64,000 nt of DNA from assembly GCF_039973015.1 (NCBI RefSeq), contig NZ_JBDWLT010000010.1, forward strand, positions 372,001 to 436,000. Direction: 5' to 3'. Source of the DNA: Parvibaculum sp039973015 (lineage in GTDB: Bacteria; Pseudomonadota; Alphaproteobacteria; Parvibaculales; Parvibaculaceae). A model generated the notes under the pieces. That model was not told the DNA's origin, searched no databases, and saw only the letters and a list, made by a program, of their open reading frames with translations. The translations under genes were made by a program, and so were the position numbers. Positions within the stretch are counted from its first letter, which is position 1. The number at the start of each line of letters is the position of its first letter. Below are positions 9,032 through 17,579 of this stretch, one piece after another.

Positions 9032-9925
9032 ATGAATCTCGCTCAGCGGATTCAGGGAAACCCGATACTGCTTCTCGGTTTGGGAGTGGCTTTGATTTTG
9101 GCCGCCCTGGCTCTCATCTGGCTCAATCTTTCATCGCGGACGGCCACAACGACGAAACCTGCCACTCAGCAGGAAGCCGAGGGCCTGGCTGCGGAAGGTG
9201 CTGTCAGCGTGATCGTTGCTGCCCGCAATGTCGTGCGCGGCGAAGCGTTGAGCACTGAGGATCTTACGCGCCGGAAAATGGAAGGTCCGGCGCCCGAAGG
9301 GAGTTTCGGTGACCCCGCGTCCATTGTCGGCCGTGTCGCCACAGCGGATATTCGTGTCTCCCAGATCGTCTTTGGCAGCAGTCTCAGCACGGACCCTGCG
9401 GCTGCCGGGCTTGCTGCCCTGGTTCCAGAAGGACAGCGCGCGTTCGCAGTACGGGTCGCAGAGGAGGATATTGTCGGCGGATTTCTTCAGGCGGGCGACA
9501 GGGTCGACGTATTCGCAACCTTTCCTGGCGCGGTCTATGGCCAGCAGTCCGGCATTGGACAGGCGAAGGAGGATCAGAGCAAAAGCACGCTTCTTCTGCA
9601 GGACATGCAGGTTCTTGCCGTCGGTGCGGTTCTTTCAGGTGATAATCGGGACGTGAACGCCGGGGCGCGCACGGTAACCGTCGCTGCGCCGCCCGAAGCG
9701 CTTGCAAAGCTTGCGCTCGCCGGACGGCTCGGTCACATCACATTGGCGATAAGGAACCCGGGTGATCGCGAAATCGCACCGGCAGAACTCGTTGCGCTTG
9801 AGGATTTGAGGCCGGGATCTTCTTCTGTCGACCCCGCGCGGGAGGTGGACGCCGCAGGGGCGGCGGGTCATCGCATTACGATCTATTCGGGTGCGAACCA
9901 GACGACGGTTACAGCACCGAGATAA
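9032..9925 (+). CDS. cpaB: Flp pilus assembly protein CpaB/RcpC
   Basis: The 297-residue protein starts at MNLAQRIQG, right after AGAGGAGGG; the upstream part of the open frame is not needed. An N-terminal membrane anchor (residues 9-30) precedes a SAF-like domain (VIVAARNVVRGEALSTEDLTRR) and the CpaB C-terminal domain (TVTVAAPPEALAKLALAGRLGHITLAIRNPGD pattern). CpaB is a periplasmic component that supports the secretin and modifies Flp pili. It opens the rightward cpaB-cpaC-cpaE-cpaF-tadB-tadC-tadD operon, with only 12 bases to cpaC. Confidence 0.92.
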   Translation: MNLAQRIQGNPILLLGLGVALILAALALIWLNLSSRTATTTKPATQQEAEGLAAEGAVSVIVAARNVVRGEALSTEDLTRRKMEGPAPEGSFGDPASIVGRVATADIRVSQIVFGSSLSTDPAAAGLAALVPEGQRAFAVRVAEEDIVGGFLQAGDRVDVFATFPGAVYGQQSGIGQAKEDQSKSTLLLQDMQVLAVGAVLSGDNRDVNAGARTVTVAAPPEALAKLALAGRLGHITLAIRNPGDREIAPAELVALEDLRPGSSSVDPAREVDAAGAAGHRITIYSGANQTTVTAPR

Positions 9926-9937
9926 CGAAAGGCGTCG

Positions 9938-11329
9938 GTGGGGATGATGCACATGAAAGAGGGAGGGGCGGCGTTGTCGGGAAGGCAGAGCGCAGTATCG
10001 ATAGCGTGTGGAATTGTCGTTTTCCTGGCGCTTCTCCTTGCACCGGATCAATCGTTTGCGGCAACGCGCTCGCTTGATATCGCCGTTGGCGGGCAACGGG
10101 TGCTGAAGCTTGATCGGACTATCGATCGCATCGCCATCGCTGACCCGGGGACGGTCGACGTGAAAGTCGTCTCGTCGCGCGAGCTGCGCGTTCTTGGGCA
10201 AAAGGAGGGGACGACGGACCTGACCATCTGGTTTGCCGGTTCCGAAACCTCCCTTTCCTATCATATCGTCGTCGGTGCCGATCTGAAGGGCCTGCAGTCC
10301 GAGTTCAGCCGGGATTCCGCGCTCTCCGGCGTCAAGGCGGTCGGTACGGGCCGCGGCGTTATTCTCAAGGGGCAGGTCTACAGTCTTGAGGACCAGCAAA
10401 GGGCAAGGTCGCTTGCGCGTTCCTATCTCGGCGAAGACGTAAGGGATATGACCACCGTAGCCGACCGCCGTATGGTAGCGGTTGAGGTTCGGTTTGCCGC
10501 CGTTTCGACGAGTACGCTCAAGGCACTTGGGCTCAATTTCCAGAGTCTCGACAATAATCTGCAGATCGCGGCACTGGGACCGAGCTCGAACACGGGTTTC
10601 GGATACACGCCAGGCGTCGGCCTCGCACCGAATGAAGATCTGCCCATTGGCCAAGCGTTCAATCTTCTGATGGCGTGGCCGGGATCCAATATCCTTGGTG
10701 TCATAAGCGCATTGAGCAACGCCAATCTTGCCCAGCTTCTGGCTGAGCCCACGCTTCTGGTGCGCAGCGGTGAGGATGCCGAGTTCCTCGCGGGAGGCGA
10801 GGTGCCGGTTCCTGTGCCACAAGGCGGGTCGAGCAATACGATCACGATCGAATACAAAAAGTTCGGTGTACAACTCGATGTGGCGGCTACCGTTCTCGAA
10901 AACAACCGTATCGTCCTCAAGGTAAGGCCGGAAGTAAGTGAACTCGACTATGCGAACGCAGTGGTCGTTGAGGGCTTCCGCGTTCCCGCTCTGCGTACAC
11001 GTTCGACGCGCACCACTATCGAACTTGGAGATGGTCAGAGTTTTGTGCTTGCCGGGTTGATGTATTCCTCTTCGGGCAACGTCGAGGACCGGGTGCCAGG
11101 CATCGGAGAGCTGCCGATTATTGGCAGTTTTTTCAAGCGCACGCAGAATTCCCGCGAGCGCCAGGAATTGATCATCGTGGCGACGCCTCGCCTCGTTTCC
11201 CCAATGGAAGCGGGAGAGGTGCCACTGTTGCCCGGCGAGGGCCAGCTCTACGACCCGGGCCTGGGCGACATTCTGTTGAATGTTGATACCCTGGGCGATC
11301 ATGTCGTCAAGCACGGCCTTATGAGGTAA
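9938..11329 (+). CDS. cpaC: Flp pilus outer-membrane secretin CpaC/RcpA
   Basis: The 463-residue protein has a signal peptide (about residues 20-45, ending QSFAA), an N-terminal pilus-secretin domain (VLKLDRTIDRIAIADPGTVDVKVVSSRELRV pattern), a BON-like segment, and the C-terminal secretin domain (LLAEPTLLVRSGEDAEFLAGGEVPVPV... FVLAGLMYS... RVPGIGELPIIGSFFK), ending near residue 425. It forms the outer-membrane channel for the Flp pilus. The annotated GTG start has AAAGG upstream; in-frame ATGs at 9944, 9947 and 9953 are alternatives. Confidence 0.95.
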   Translation: MGMMHMKEGGAALSGRQSAVSIACGIVVFLALLLAPDQSFAATRSLDIAVGGQRVLKLDRTIDRIAIADPGTVDVKVVSSRELRVLGQKEGTTDLTIWFAGSETSLSYHIVVGADLKGLQSEFSRDSALSGVKAVGTGRGVILKGQVYSLEDQQRARSLARSYLGEDVRDMTTVADRRMVAVEVRFAAVSTSTLKALGLNFQSLDNNLQIAALGPSSNTGFGYTPGVGLAPNEDLPIGQAFNLLMAWPGSNILGVISALSNANLAQLLAEPTLLVRSGEDAEFLAGGEVPVPVPQGGSSNTITIEYKKFGVQLDVAATVLENNRIVLKVRPEVSELDYANAVVVEGFRVPALRTRSTRTTIELGDGQSFVLAGLMYSSSGNVEDRVPGIGELPIIGSFFKRTQNSRERQELIIVATPRLVSPMEAGEVPLLPGEGQLYDPGLGDILLNVDTLGDHVVKHGLMR

Positions 11330-11335
11330 CGCGGC

Positions 11336-12526
11336 ATGCATCGTTTTCTTCTGGTTTCCGGTGACAAGGAACTTGCGGCTCGGATCAAGCTGGCACTGGA
11401 ATCTGTTGCCACGATTTTGTCCGCCGATCCGGCCGTCGACAGTGTTGAGGAAGTAGCCGCGCAGTTTCGTCCCGAAGGTGTGTTGGTCGACAGCGATATA
11501 CGGCTTGGCGCTCGAACCGCTTTTGAACGTCTGGCGACTGTAAGGGACTGGTTCCCGGGCCTGCCGATGATTGTCATCGGCAATGAATCGGGTGCCCAGC
11601 TTATTTTGACCGCCATGCGCGCGGGGGCGCAGGATTTCATCGATCGCGACGCTGCCGAGGATGATATTCGTGACGTCGTTGCGCGCCATGCGCTGACCGA
11701 AAGGCCGCGCAGCACAGCGGCCTCCCGTATCGTTACGGTGCTCACGGGCTATTCGTGTGAGGAGGATAGCGACCTTGCCGTGAACCTCGGTGCGGCCGTC
11801 GCGTCGGCGCGTCCCGACGATGGCGTTCTTCTCGTCGATCTCGCGCTGCCGGCGAGCAACGCAGCGATTTCTCTCGGTGTTGAACTTTCTTTCCGTGTGA
11901 AGGAGGCTGTGAAGGAAATGTCCCGGCTGGATCGCGCACTGCTTGATTCCGCCCTCGCCCGCTGCCCGCGTTCGGGTCTCTACGTCATGCCTTTGGCCAT
12001 TCATGGCGATGCAGAGTGGGCAGTCAACGTGCATGACCTCCGTGCGCTGCTCGAAATCTGCCAAGCGCTCTATGACGTGGTGATCGTCTCCTGCGGACCT
12101 TTCTCTCGCCAGGAAGAACTTTTGAGCTTGCCGGAAGAAGGCGCGCTGTTTCTTCTGCCTTGCAATCAGCGCTTCACCTCGATCAAGGGCGCCGCGGAAC
12201 TCTTGCGCATGATGCGCCAGTTCCGTCCCCAGGGTGAGGAGCCGGTGCTTGTCGTCCATGAATTTGCCTCCGGCATGGCACCTGACACAGCCGGGATTGG
12301 CAACGCGGTCGGTGCCGCGCGGACAATCGAACTTCCTGTGCGCTGGCAGGAACTGGCCGAAAGCGTGAACCGGGGTGAACCGCTCTCCCTTGACCCCTCG
12401 ACCTCCTACGCTCAATGCCTCACTCGGCATTTGCGGACGCTCAACCTCATTCCCGACCGTGGCGTTGAACAGGACCGGATGCAGCCTTTGAAAAGCTGGG
12501 CACGCAAGTTTGGGGTGTTCTCATGA
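11336..12526 (+). CDS. cpaE: Tad pilus localisation protein CpaE/TadZ, with degenerate Walker A
   Basis: The 396-residue protein has an N-terminal receiver-like domain (FLLVSGDKELAARIKLALES; VDSDIRLGARTAFERL) and a MinD/ParA-like C-terminal domain (VLLVDLALPASNAAISLGVE; YDVVIVSCGPF). TadZ marks the polar site of pilus assembly. Oddity: where family members carry the deviant Walker A (KGGVGxT), this protein has TGYSCEEDSDLAVNL, so ATP binding may be lost. It starts 6 bases after cpaC with GAGGTAA upstream and overlaps cpaF by four bases (ATGA), which implies translational coupling. Confidence 0.85.
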   Translation: MHRFLLVSGDKELAARIKLALESVATILSADPAVDSVEEVAAQFRPEGVLVDSDIRLGARTAFERLATVRDWFPGLPMIVIGNESGAQLILTAMRAGAQDFIDRDAAEDDIRDVVARHALTERPRSTAASRIVTVLTGYSCEEDSDLAVNLGAAVASARPDDGVLLVDLALPASNAAISLGVELSFRVKEAVKEMSRLDRALLDSALARCPRSGLYVMPLAIHGDAEWAVNVHDLRALLEICQALYDVVIVSCGPFSRQEELLSLPEEGALFLLPCNQRFTSIKGAAELLRMMRQFRPQGEEPVLVVHEFASGMAPDTAGIGNAVGAARTIELPVRWQELAESVNRGEPLSLDPSTSYAQCLTRHLRTLNLIPDRGVEQDRMQPLKSWARKFGVFS

Positions 12527-13749
12527 AAACAATGCAGCCCTATCTGCTCGGCGAAGGCGATGCGCCAAGCGAAATCGGCATTTCCGACCGTTATCAGGAA
12601 ATCAAGTTTCGCGTGTTCGATCTGACACTCGAATATCTGGATCAGCAGGGACTCGAGGGCGATAGCATTCCGGCGGCGGCGCTTCAGGATGAGATTGCGC
12701 GCGCAATTGCTGTCGTCCTGATGTCGCGTGGCATCGCACTCAACATGCGCGAACGAGCGCAGCTTATCGAGGATGTACAAAACGAGATTGTCGGCTTCGG
12801 CCCTCTGGAGCCGCTTCTTCGCGACCCGGGGGTCGACGACATTATCGTCAACGGGCCGGGAAACATATTCGTTGAGCGTCACGGGGAGCTTGAGCCGGTA
12901 CAGACGCGCTTCCGCGATACGACTCATTTGATGAATGTCATTCAGCGAATTGTGAGTCCGATAGGCAGGCGTGTCGATGAAGGAACGCCATATGTCGACG
13001 GACGCCTTCCGGACGGTTCGCGTGTCAACGTCATCATTCCGCCCGTCGCGCTCGACGGCCCCATCCTTTCCATCCGCAAGTTCAAACACATTCCACTGAC
13101 CGGCGAAGATCTTGTCCGAAACGGCAGCATGACGCCCGATATGCTCACCTATCTTTCAAGCGCGGTCCGCGACAAGGAGAACATCCTGATCTGTGGGGGG
13201 ACGGGATCGGGAAAGACGACGCTGCTCAACGTGTTGAGCTCCTATATCGGTGCGAAGGAGCGCCTGGTGACAATCGAGGACGCAGCGGAATTGCAGCTGC
13301 AGCAGTCCCACGTCGTTCGCCTGGAAACACGACCCTCTTCGCCAGACGGCGCGACGGAAGTCACGGCGCGCGATCTCTTGCGTAACGTCCTGCGCATGCG
13401 CCCTGACCGGATCATTCTCGGTGAAGTTCGTTCCAGTGAGGCAATAGAAATGCTTCAGGCCATGGGAACGGGACATGACGGATCGATGGCGACACTTCAC
13501 GCGAATGCCCCGCGCGATGCGTTGGAGCGTCTCGAAATGCTCATCGGTCTGCACGGCTTTTCAACAGACCTTCAGGCTGTTCGGCGGTTCATTTCGGGTG
13601 CCGTTCATACCGTTGTGCATACGGCGCGGCGTGCCGATGGGAAGCGCAAGGTGGTTTCGATCTGCAGGATAGTGGGCATGGAAGGGCCGACCTACTCACT
13701 GAGAGAAATATTCTCCGACGAGGAGACGGAGAAGAGACGGGTCGTATAG
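12523..13749 (+). CDS. cpaF: Flp pilus assembly ATPase CpaF/TadA
   Basis: The 408-residue secretion/pilus ATPase of the PulE/VirB11-like CpaF family has Walker A GGTGSGKTT around residue 225, Asp box (TIEDAAELQL), Walker B (MRPDRIILGEVRSSEA) and His box (GTGHDGSMATLHANAPRDALERLE). It powers polymerisation and retraction of the Flp fibre at the inner membrane. The start overlaps the end of cpaE by four bases. Confidence 0.96.
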   Translation: MKTMQPYLLGEGDAPSEIGISDRYQEIKFRVFDLTLEYLDQQGLEGDSIPAAALQDEIARAIAVVLMSRGIALNMRERAQLIEDVQNEIVGFGPLEPLLRDPGVDDIIVNGPGNIFVERHGELEPVQTRFRDTTHLMNVIQRIVSPIGRRVDEGTPYVDGRLPDGSRVNVIIPPVALDGPILSIRKFKHIPLTGEDLVRNGSMTPDMLTYLSSAVRDKENILICGGTGSGKTTLLNVLSSYIGAKERLVTIEDAAELQLQQSHVVRLETRPSSPDGATEVTARDLLRNVLRMRPDRIILGEVRSSEAIEMLQAMGTGHDGSMATLHANAPRDALERLEMLIGLHGFSTDLQAVRRFISGAVHTVVHTARRADGKRKVVSICRIVGMEGPTYSLREIFSDEETEKRRVV

Positions 13750-13765
13750 GGGCACAAGGGCGAGT

Positions 13766-14695
13766 ATGACCGAATTTTCGACCGCAATTGTAGCATTGCT
13801 CTGCCTCGGCCTGGGGGCCTGCGCCCTGTTCCTGCTGTGGCGAAACCGGCGTGACAGCGAAGTGAGGGAACGCCTCGACAGGCTTGTCGAGCGTTCATCC
13901 TCCACGTCTCGCGTTAGTTCGTCTTTCGTCGCCTGGCCGGACTCGACCTTCTACCTTCCCGAGTTCGCGCGAGCACGTCTGTATCAGGCAGGCATCGAAC
14001 TGACCGCCGATCGTTTGACGGCTCTTTGCTTCTTCACCCTTTGTACCTGGATCACCGGGATATTGATCCTCGGATTCTTTGTTTCGACACTGGTCGTGCT
14101 GAGTGCAATTCTTGTTGTCGTCGCGATTGTCGATTACCGCGCAAGACAGAGGATGAACGCCCTTTCGGACGCAATGCTCGGCTATTTCGATCGCGTAAGG
14201 CAGTTGCTGGTAGTCGGCAACAGCCTCTCCGTCGCACTCTCCCGCGCGACACAATCTTCGCCGCCTGTTGTTGTGGAGTTCTTTTCTCCGACGATGCGGC
14301 GCATCGCGAATGGCGCCGGAGTGACGGATAGCGTGAACCAGCTGGCCGACGAACTCGATCTCTATGAACTCCGCCTCTTCGGGGCAGCTGTCGAAACGAA
14401 TTTGCGATTTGGCGGCTCTTTGACAGCGATCCTCGCCAACTTGATCGAAAACATTCGCCGCCGGGCGTCGGTGATGCGCGAAGTACGGGTAAGCACATCA
14501 CAAATTCGCGCGAGCGCATGGGTGCTGGGTCTGTTGCCAATGCTCGTCGCTTCGGTGGTCTTTTTGCAAAGTCCGGATTACGTCCGCTGGTTTATCGAAA
14601 ATCCCTCCGGGCCGACATTGTTGATTTATTGCGCGGTATCGCAAGTGCTCGGCGCATTTGTAATGCGAGCGGTCATCAAGACAACGTCATACTGA
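13766..14695 (+). CDS. tadB: Flp pilus inner-membrane platform protein TadB
   Basis: The 309-residue type II secretion F-like protein has an N-terminal TM (residues 6-27), a TM pair near 95-125 and C-terminal TM segments near 255-275 and 290-308, with the T2SSF domain between (MLGYFDRVRQLLVVGNSLSVALSRA; RRIANGAGVTDSVNQLADELDLYELRLF). With TadC it forms the inner-membrane platform. It lies 16 bases after cpaF and 11 bases before tadC. Confidence 0.92.
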   Translation: MTEFSTAIVALLCLGLGACALFLLWRNRRDSEVRERLDRLVERSSSTSRVSSSFVAWPDSTFYLPEFARARLYQAGIELTADRLTALCFFTLCTWITGILILGFFVSTLVVLSAILVVVAIVDYRARQRMNALSDAMLGYFDRVRQLLVVGNSLSVALSRATQSSPPVVVEFFSPTMRRIANGAGVTDSVNQLADELDLYELRLFGAAVETNLRFGGSLTAILANLIENIRRRASVMREVRVSTSQIRASAWVLGLLPMLVASVVFLQSPDYVRWFIENPSGPTLLIYCAVSQVLGAFVMRAVIKTTSY

Positions 14696-14706
14696 AGAAA
14701 GGCGCG

Positions 14707-15654
14707 ATGCGGGTGCTGGAAACTCTGACATGGATGGTGGCAATGCTCGCTGCGACGGCGGGAGCTTTTGTCATTGTCACTTTTGGTCCAGTCCTTCTTC
14801 GCCGGCATGAAGCAGCGACGCGCCTCTCCGGGCTTTTTGCGCTGGACCGCTCCCACGGCACTCTTGTCGAAATCGTTCTACAGGGACTTGAAAAGGCGGG
14901 CCGCAGCATCGAAGGCGCGAAGGTGAACCAAGAGCTGAAATCGCTCGTGTTACGCGCAGGGTTTTTTCAGCCCTCCGCCTTCTACATTTTTGCGGCCCTG
15001 AGATATGTTGCGGGTTTCACTGTCGGGTTTCTGGTCATCGTGGCGCGCATCGGTCCGCAGGGTCTGCATCTGATCGACATCATCCTCGGATTGTTCTTCG
15101 GCTATTTGTTCTATCGCTATGTGCTGATTGCGCTGAAGCTTTACGCGGATCGCCGCGCGAATGTCATTCGCCGGGAGTTGCCCCCCGTACTCGACATCAT
15201 GCTGATGGCGCTCGATGCCGGGGTGAGTATCGACCAGTGCATGCGTTATGTCGCAAGTGTCGCCGGACGCACGGCGCCCGTGACCAGTGAGGTACTTCGT
15301 CGACACGTAGCCGATATTGACGGCGGCATGCCCTATGATGCGGCACTCGACAGGCTCGGACAACGTCTCGGTCTTGATGAAGGGCAGGACTTGGCGTCGA
15401 CGATCAAGCAGGCCCTCTTTCAGGGAGGCGAACTCGGCACTACACTTCGGCGTTTCTCCGCCGATATGTCCGAAAAAAGAATGGCGACGGCACGCGAACA
15501 AGTGGGCCGGAAAGCACCGCATCTTACGCTTGTAATGATCCTCTTTTTTATGCCGGTCCTGCTCGTGGTTCTGGCCGGCCCCGCCGTGGTGGAACTGAAA
15601 GGGGCGCTGCAGAACGCAGGCGAGCAAATGACGAAGACGAGGTCCTCGAAATGA
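14707..15654 (+). CDS. tadC: Flp pilus inner-membrane platform protein TadC
   Basis: The 315-residue protein starts at MRVLETLTW, just after AGAAAGG and 11 bases past tadB; the longer open frame overlaps tadB and is rejected. It has the T2SSF domain (DIMLMALDAGVSIDQCMRYVAS; DEGQDLASTIKQALFQGGELGTTLRRFS) and the ending typical of TadC (RVGRKAPHLTLVMILFFMPVLLVVLAGPAV-like). Partner of TadB in the platform. It overlaps tadD by four bases. Confidence 0.93.
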   Translation: MRVLETLTWMVAMLAATAGAFVIVTFGPVLLRRHEAATRLSGLFALDRSHGTLVEIVLQGLEKAGRSIEGAKVNQELKSLVLRAGFFQPSAFYIFAALRYVAGFTVGFLVIVARIGPQGLHLIDIILGLFFGYLFYRYVLIALKLYADRRANVIRRELPPVLDIMLMALDAGVSIDQCMRYVASVAGRTAPVTSEVLRRHVADIDGGMPYDAALDRLGQRLGLDEGQDLASTIKQALFQGGELGTTLRRFSADMSEKRMATAREQVGRKAPHLTLVMILFFMPVLLVVLAGPAVVELKGALQNAGEQMTKTRSSK

Positions 15655-16376
15655 AGCCGGGCAATAAAAAGTTGATGCTCTTTGCGACATTTCTTTCCCT
15701 TGCGGGGTGTGCTGATTATGGCTTCGACCCGGTGGCCACGATTTCTGCCGCGCCGAACACAGTCAAGCCGCTCGATGACGCTTCGACCTCACGGCTCTAT
15801 CTGAGCGTCGTCAACGGGCTGATCGAACAGGGGCGATACCGGGCAGCGCTCGCCTATCTCGATCAATATGCGGTACAGGAGCGCAAGACACCTTATTTCC
15901 AGCAACTGCATGGGGAAGCCTTGCTGGGCACGGAGCAATATGAAAAGGCGACGTCGGCATTTTCCGATCTGGAGAGAACGGATCTGGAACCGGACGGTTT
16001 TAATGGTGTTGGACGTGTAAAGGCGGCCCAGGGTGATTGGGCGGCGGCAGTTGACTATTTTCAGCGGGCGGTGAATGTGCGCCCGTCGAGCGCCGAATTT
16101 CTCAACAACCTGGGTTACGCGCAGCTCTGTGTCGGCGGAGAGGCCGTGCCTGCTGCGGAGTTCAACTTGCGCCAGGCGCAGGAACTCGATCCCGGCTCGA
16201 CATCAATCCGTAACAATCTCGTCATCGCGCTCATGATGGTCGGCAAGGACGATCAGGCCCGGCGCCTTCTCTCTGGAATTACGTCCAGTCGCGAGAGGGA
16301 AGAGGTTCAGGCATTCGCCGCCACATGGCTGAAGCAACGTATGCATGCCGGTGATACGGCGAAGGAGGAGATGTAA
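15651..16376 (+). CDS. tadD: TPR lipoprotein TadD
   Basis: The 241-residue lipoprotein has lipobox LAGC with Cys 20, followed by tetratricopeptide repeats (RYRAALAYLDQYAVQ; YEKATSAFSDLER; AAAVDYFQRAVNVRPSSAEFLNNLGYAQL; STSIRNNLVIALMMVG). TadD is thought to act as a pilotin-like factor for the Tad secretin and scaffold. It is coupled to tadC (ATGA overlap) and to the next small lipoprotein (TAATG overlap). Confidence 0.9.
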   Translation: MKPGNKKLMLFATFLSLAGCADYGFDPVATISAAPNTVKPLDDASTSRLYLSVVNGLIEQGRYRAALAYLDQYAVQERKTPYFQQLHGEALLGTEQYEKATSAFSDLERTDLEPDGFNGVGRVKAAQGDWAAAVDYFQRAVNVRPSSAEFLNNLGYAQLCVGGEAVPAAEFNLRQAQELDPGSTSIRNNLVIALMMVGKDDQARRLLSGITSSREREEVQAFAATWLKQRMHAGDTAKEEM

Positions 16377-16630
16377 TGAAGCGGCTCTCTCGCAAGGCCT
16401 TGGTGAGTATTTTAGCGGTTCTTTCGCTCGCCGCTTGCACCAGTCAGAACAATGCATCAATCGAGCCTCCTGGCTCGCGCGCAGAGGCGGTTCTCGACGC
16501 ACAATATGCTGCCGAAGGCCGTCAACCGCCAATGCAGTCGGCCGAAGCGGATAGGATATACGATGCCTATCTCGAGGGTATTGGCAAGAAATCAAAAGAG
16601 AAGGCGTCAGATCCCGGAAAATCAAGATGA
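16376..16630 (+). CDS. Small lipoprotein at the end of the tad operon
   Basis: The 84-residue protein has a typical lipoprotein signal (LSLAAC, Cys 21) and a polar mature region of about 63 residues with a KKSKEKASD tail. Its ATG shares a base with the tadD stop codon, so it is surely co-translated with the Tad genes. I do not recognise the family; an accessory role in the outer-membrane part of the Tad machine is inferred only from position. Confidence 0.75.
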   Translation: MKRLSRKALVSILAVLSLAACTSQNNASIEPPGSRAEAVLDAQYAAEGRQPPMQSAEADRIYDAYLEGIGKKSKEKASDPGKSR

Positions 16631-16870
16631 TGAGATCTTGTGTGCGCTAAAGTGAAAGCGTTGTTTTGTTATGCGGGGTAAGGTCAAGACCATAATCGGA
16701 TCGTGGTTTTAGTCATAATTAGCAATTGCTGATGCAAACTTGCCTGAAATCGATGCTCTAAATCTGCTAGAATATTATGGATATGCGGCAGTAAAGAGTG
16801 GAGGAGCCAGGCTTGGGGGGCCTGGTGAAGTGGGTGCCGGAAACGGCCGTTATTAATGTTGGAGGGTTCA
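16631..16870 (+). promoter_or_regulatory. flp leader region with 5' hairpin
   Basis: This AT-rich 240-base gap separates the operon from flp and should hold a separate strong promoter for the major pilin. CCAGGC and GCCTGG (16807-16812, 16820-16825) form a hairpin in the likely leader mRNA, which may stabilise the message. A TAGAAT box at 16768-16773 could be a -10, but no -35 at normal spacing was found. Confidence 0.4.
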
Positions 16871-17068
16871 ATGTCTGAGAACACCAGGGCGTTTATGCGC
16901 CGATTCATGAAGGACGAAAGTGGAATTTCCGCCGTGGAGTATGGATTGCTCGCGGCTGGTATTGCTGTTGGTCTCTGGGCGATCGTCGGTGGCGACACGG
17001 GTATCGGCACCAGCTTGCAGGCCGTCCTTGGTGATGTGCAGACCGATCTCGCGACGGCTGCGGAGTAA
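16871..17068 (+). CDS. flp: Flp/Tad major pilin precursor
   Basis: The 65-residue prepilin has a charged leader (MSENTRAFMRRFMKDESG), a predicted cleavage between G18 and I19, the Glu at mature position 5 and Tyr at 6 (ISAVEYG), then the hydrophobic assembly helix (LLAAGIAVGLWAIVGG). The ATG follows GGAGG at ideal spacing. It would be processed by a prepilin peptidase (CpaA/TadV), which is not in this window. It is the fibre subunit of the Tad pilus. Confidence 0.95.
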   Translation: MSENTRAFMRRFMKDESGISAVEYGLLAAGIAVGLWAIVGGDTGIGTSLQAVLGDVQTDLATAAE

Positions 17069-17078
17069 ACGAACAGCC

Positions 17079-17573
17079 ATGCGTCGATGTGCTGGTTCGC
17101 AAGGAAAGTGTGAAGGTCTGGGCACCGCCCTTCCGCAAGGGGGGGCGGTTGCTCCATCGCATTTTCTCGGCGACAAGCGAGGTTCTGTCGCCATCGAGTT
17201 CGCTTTCGTTGCCGCAGTCTTTCTGACGATCCTGTTCGCCATCATGTCCTATGGTTTCCAGTTCGCAACCCGCATCGCCCTTTCCTATGCGGTAACGGAA
17301 GGCGGGCGCGCAGCGGTGGCAGGCCTTGATGCAAACCAGCGCGAGCTTTACGCAACGAATGCCATCAACAATGCACTGAATGCCTATGCGCCCGTCGTAG
17401 ATCCGGCTTCGGCGACACTCGACTTCGAGGAAACGGCAGACGCGGGTGGCAACCGCCTTTCTATCGGCATCGACTATACGGATTCCCGTTTCTCCTTCTT
17501 GCCGTTCATTCCTACTCCCGAAGAGACGATCCGGGTGGAGACGACCTTCGTCGTCACCGATCCGTCGGCATAG
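17079..17573 (+). CDS. tadE: TadE-like minor pilin
   Basis: About 164 residues. After a poorly conserved start, KRGSVAIEFAFVAAVFLTILFAIMSYGFQF is the classic TadE prepilin-like segment with the Glu after the cleavage site, and the C-terminal part (IDYTDSRFSFLPFIPTPEETIRVETTFVV) is typical of the family. The start is uncertain: the ATG has a weak ribosome binding site, and the N-terminal codons contain a strong hairpin (ACCGCCC 17124-17130 with GGGCGGT 17143-17149) that could limit translation or transcription past flp. It lies 10 bases after flp and 6 bases before the kinase gene. Confidence 0.85.
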   Translation: MRRCAGSQGKCEGLGTALPQGGAVAPSHFLGDKRGSVAIEFAFVAAVFLTILFAIMSYGFQFATRIALSYAVTEGGRAAVAGLDANQRELYATNAINNALNAYAPVVDPASATLDFEETADAGGNRLSIGIDYTDSRFSFLPFIPTPEETIRVETTFVVTDPSA

Positions 17574-17579
17574 CTCGCT

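Noticed and set aside
9635..12430. 931-codon open frame on the minus strand across cpaB, cpaC and cpaE
   Set aside because: It is a shadow of three well-supported Tad genes; its composition (His/Arg-rich, no domain) is that of antisense high-GC DNA.
14518..14706. Longer TadC start overlapping tadB
   Set aside because: A good ribosome binding site and the normal TadC N-terminus place the start at 14707.
16740..16773. TTGCCT and TAGAAT as flp promoter boxes
   Set aside because: The spacer is about 22 bases, outside the normal range; left as an uncertain -10 only.
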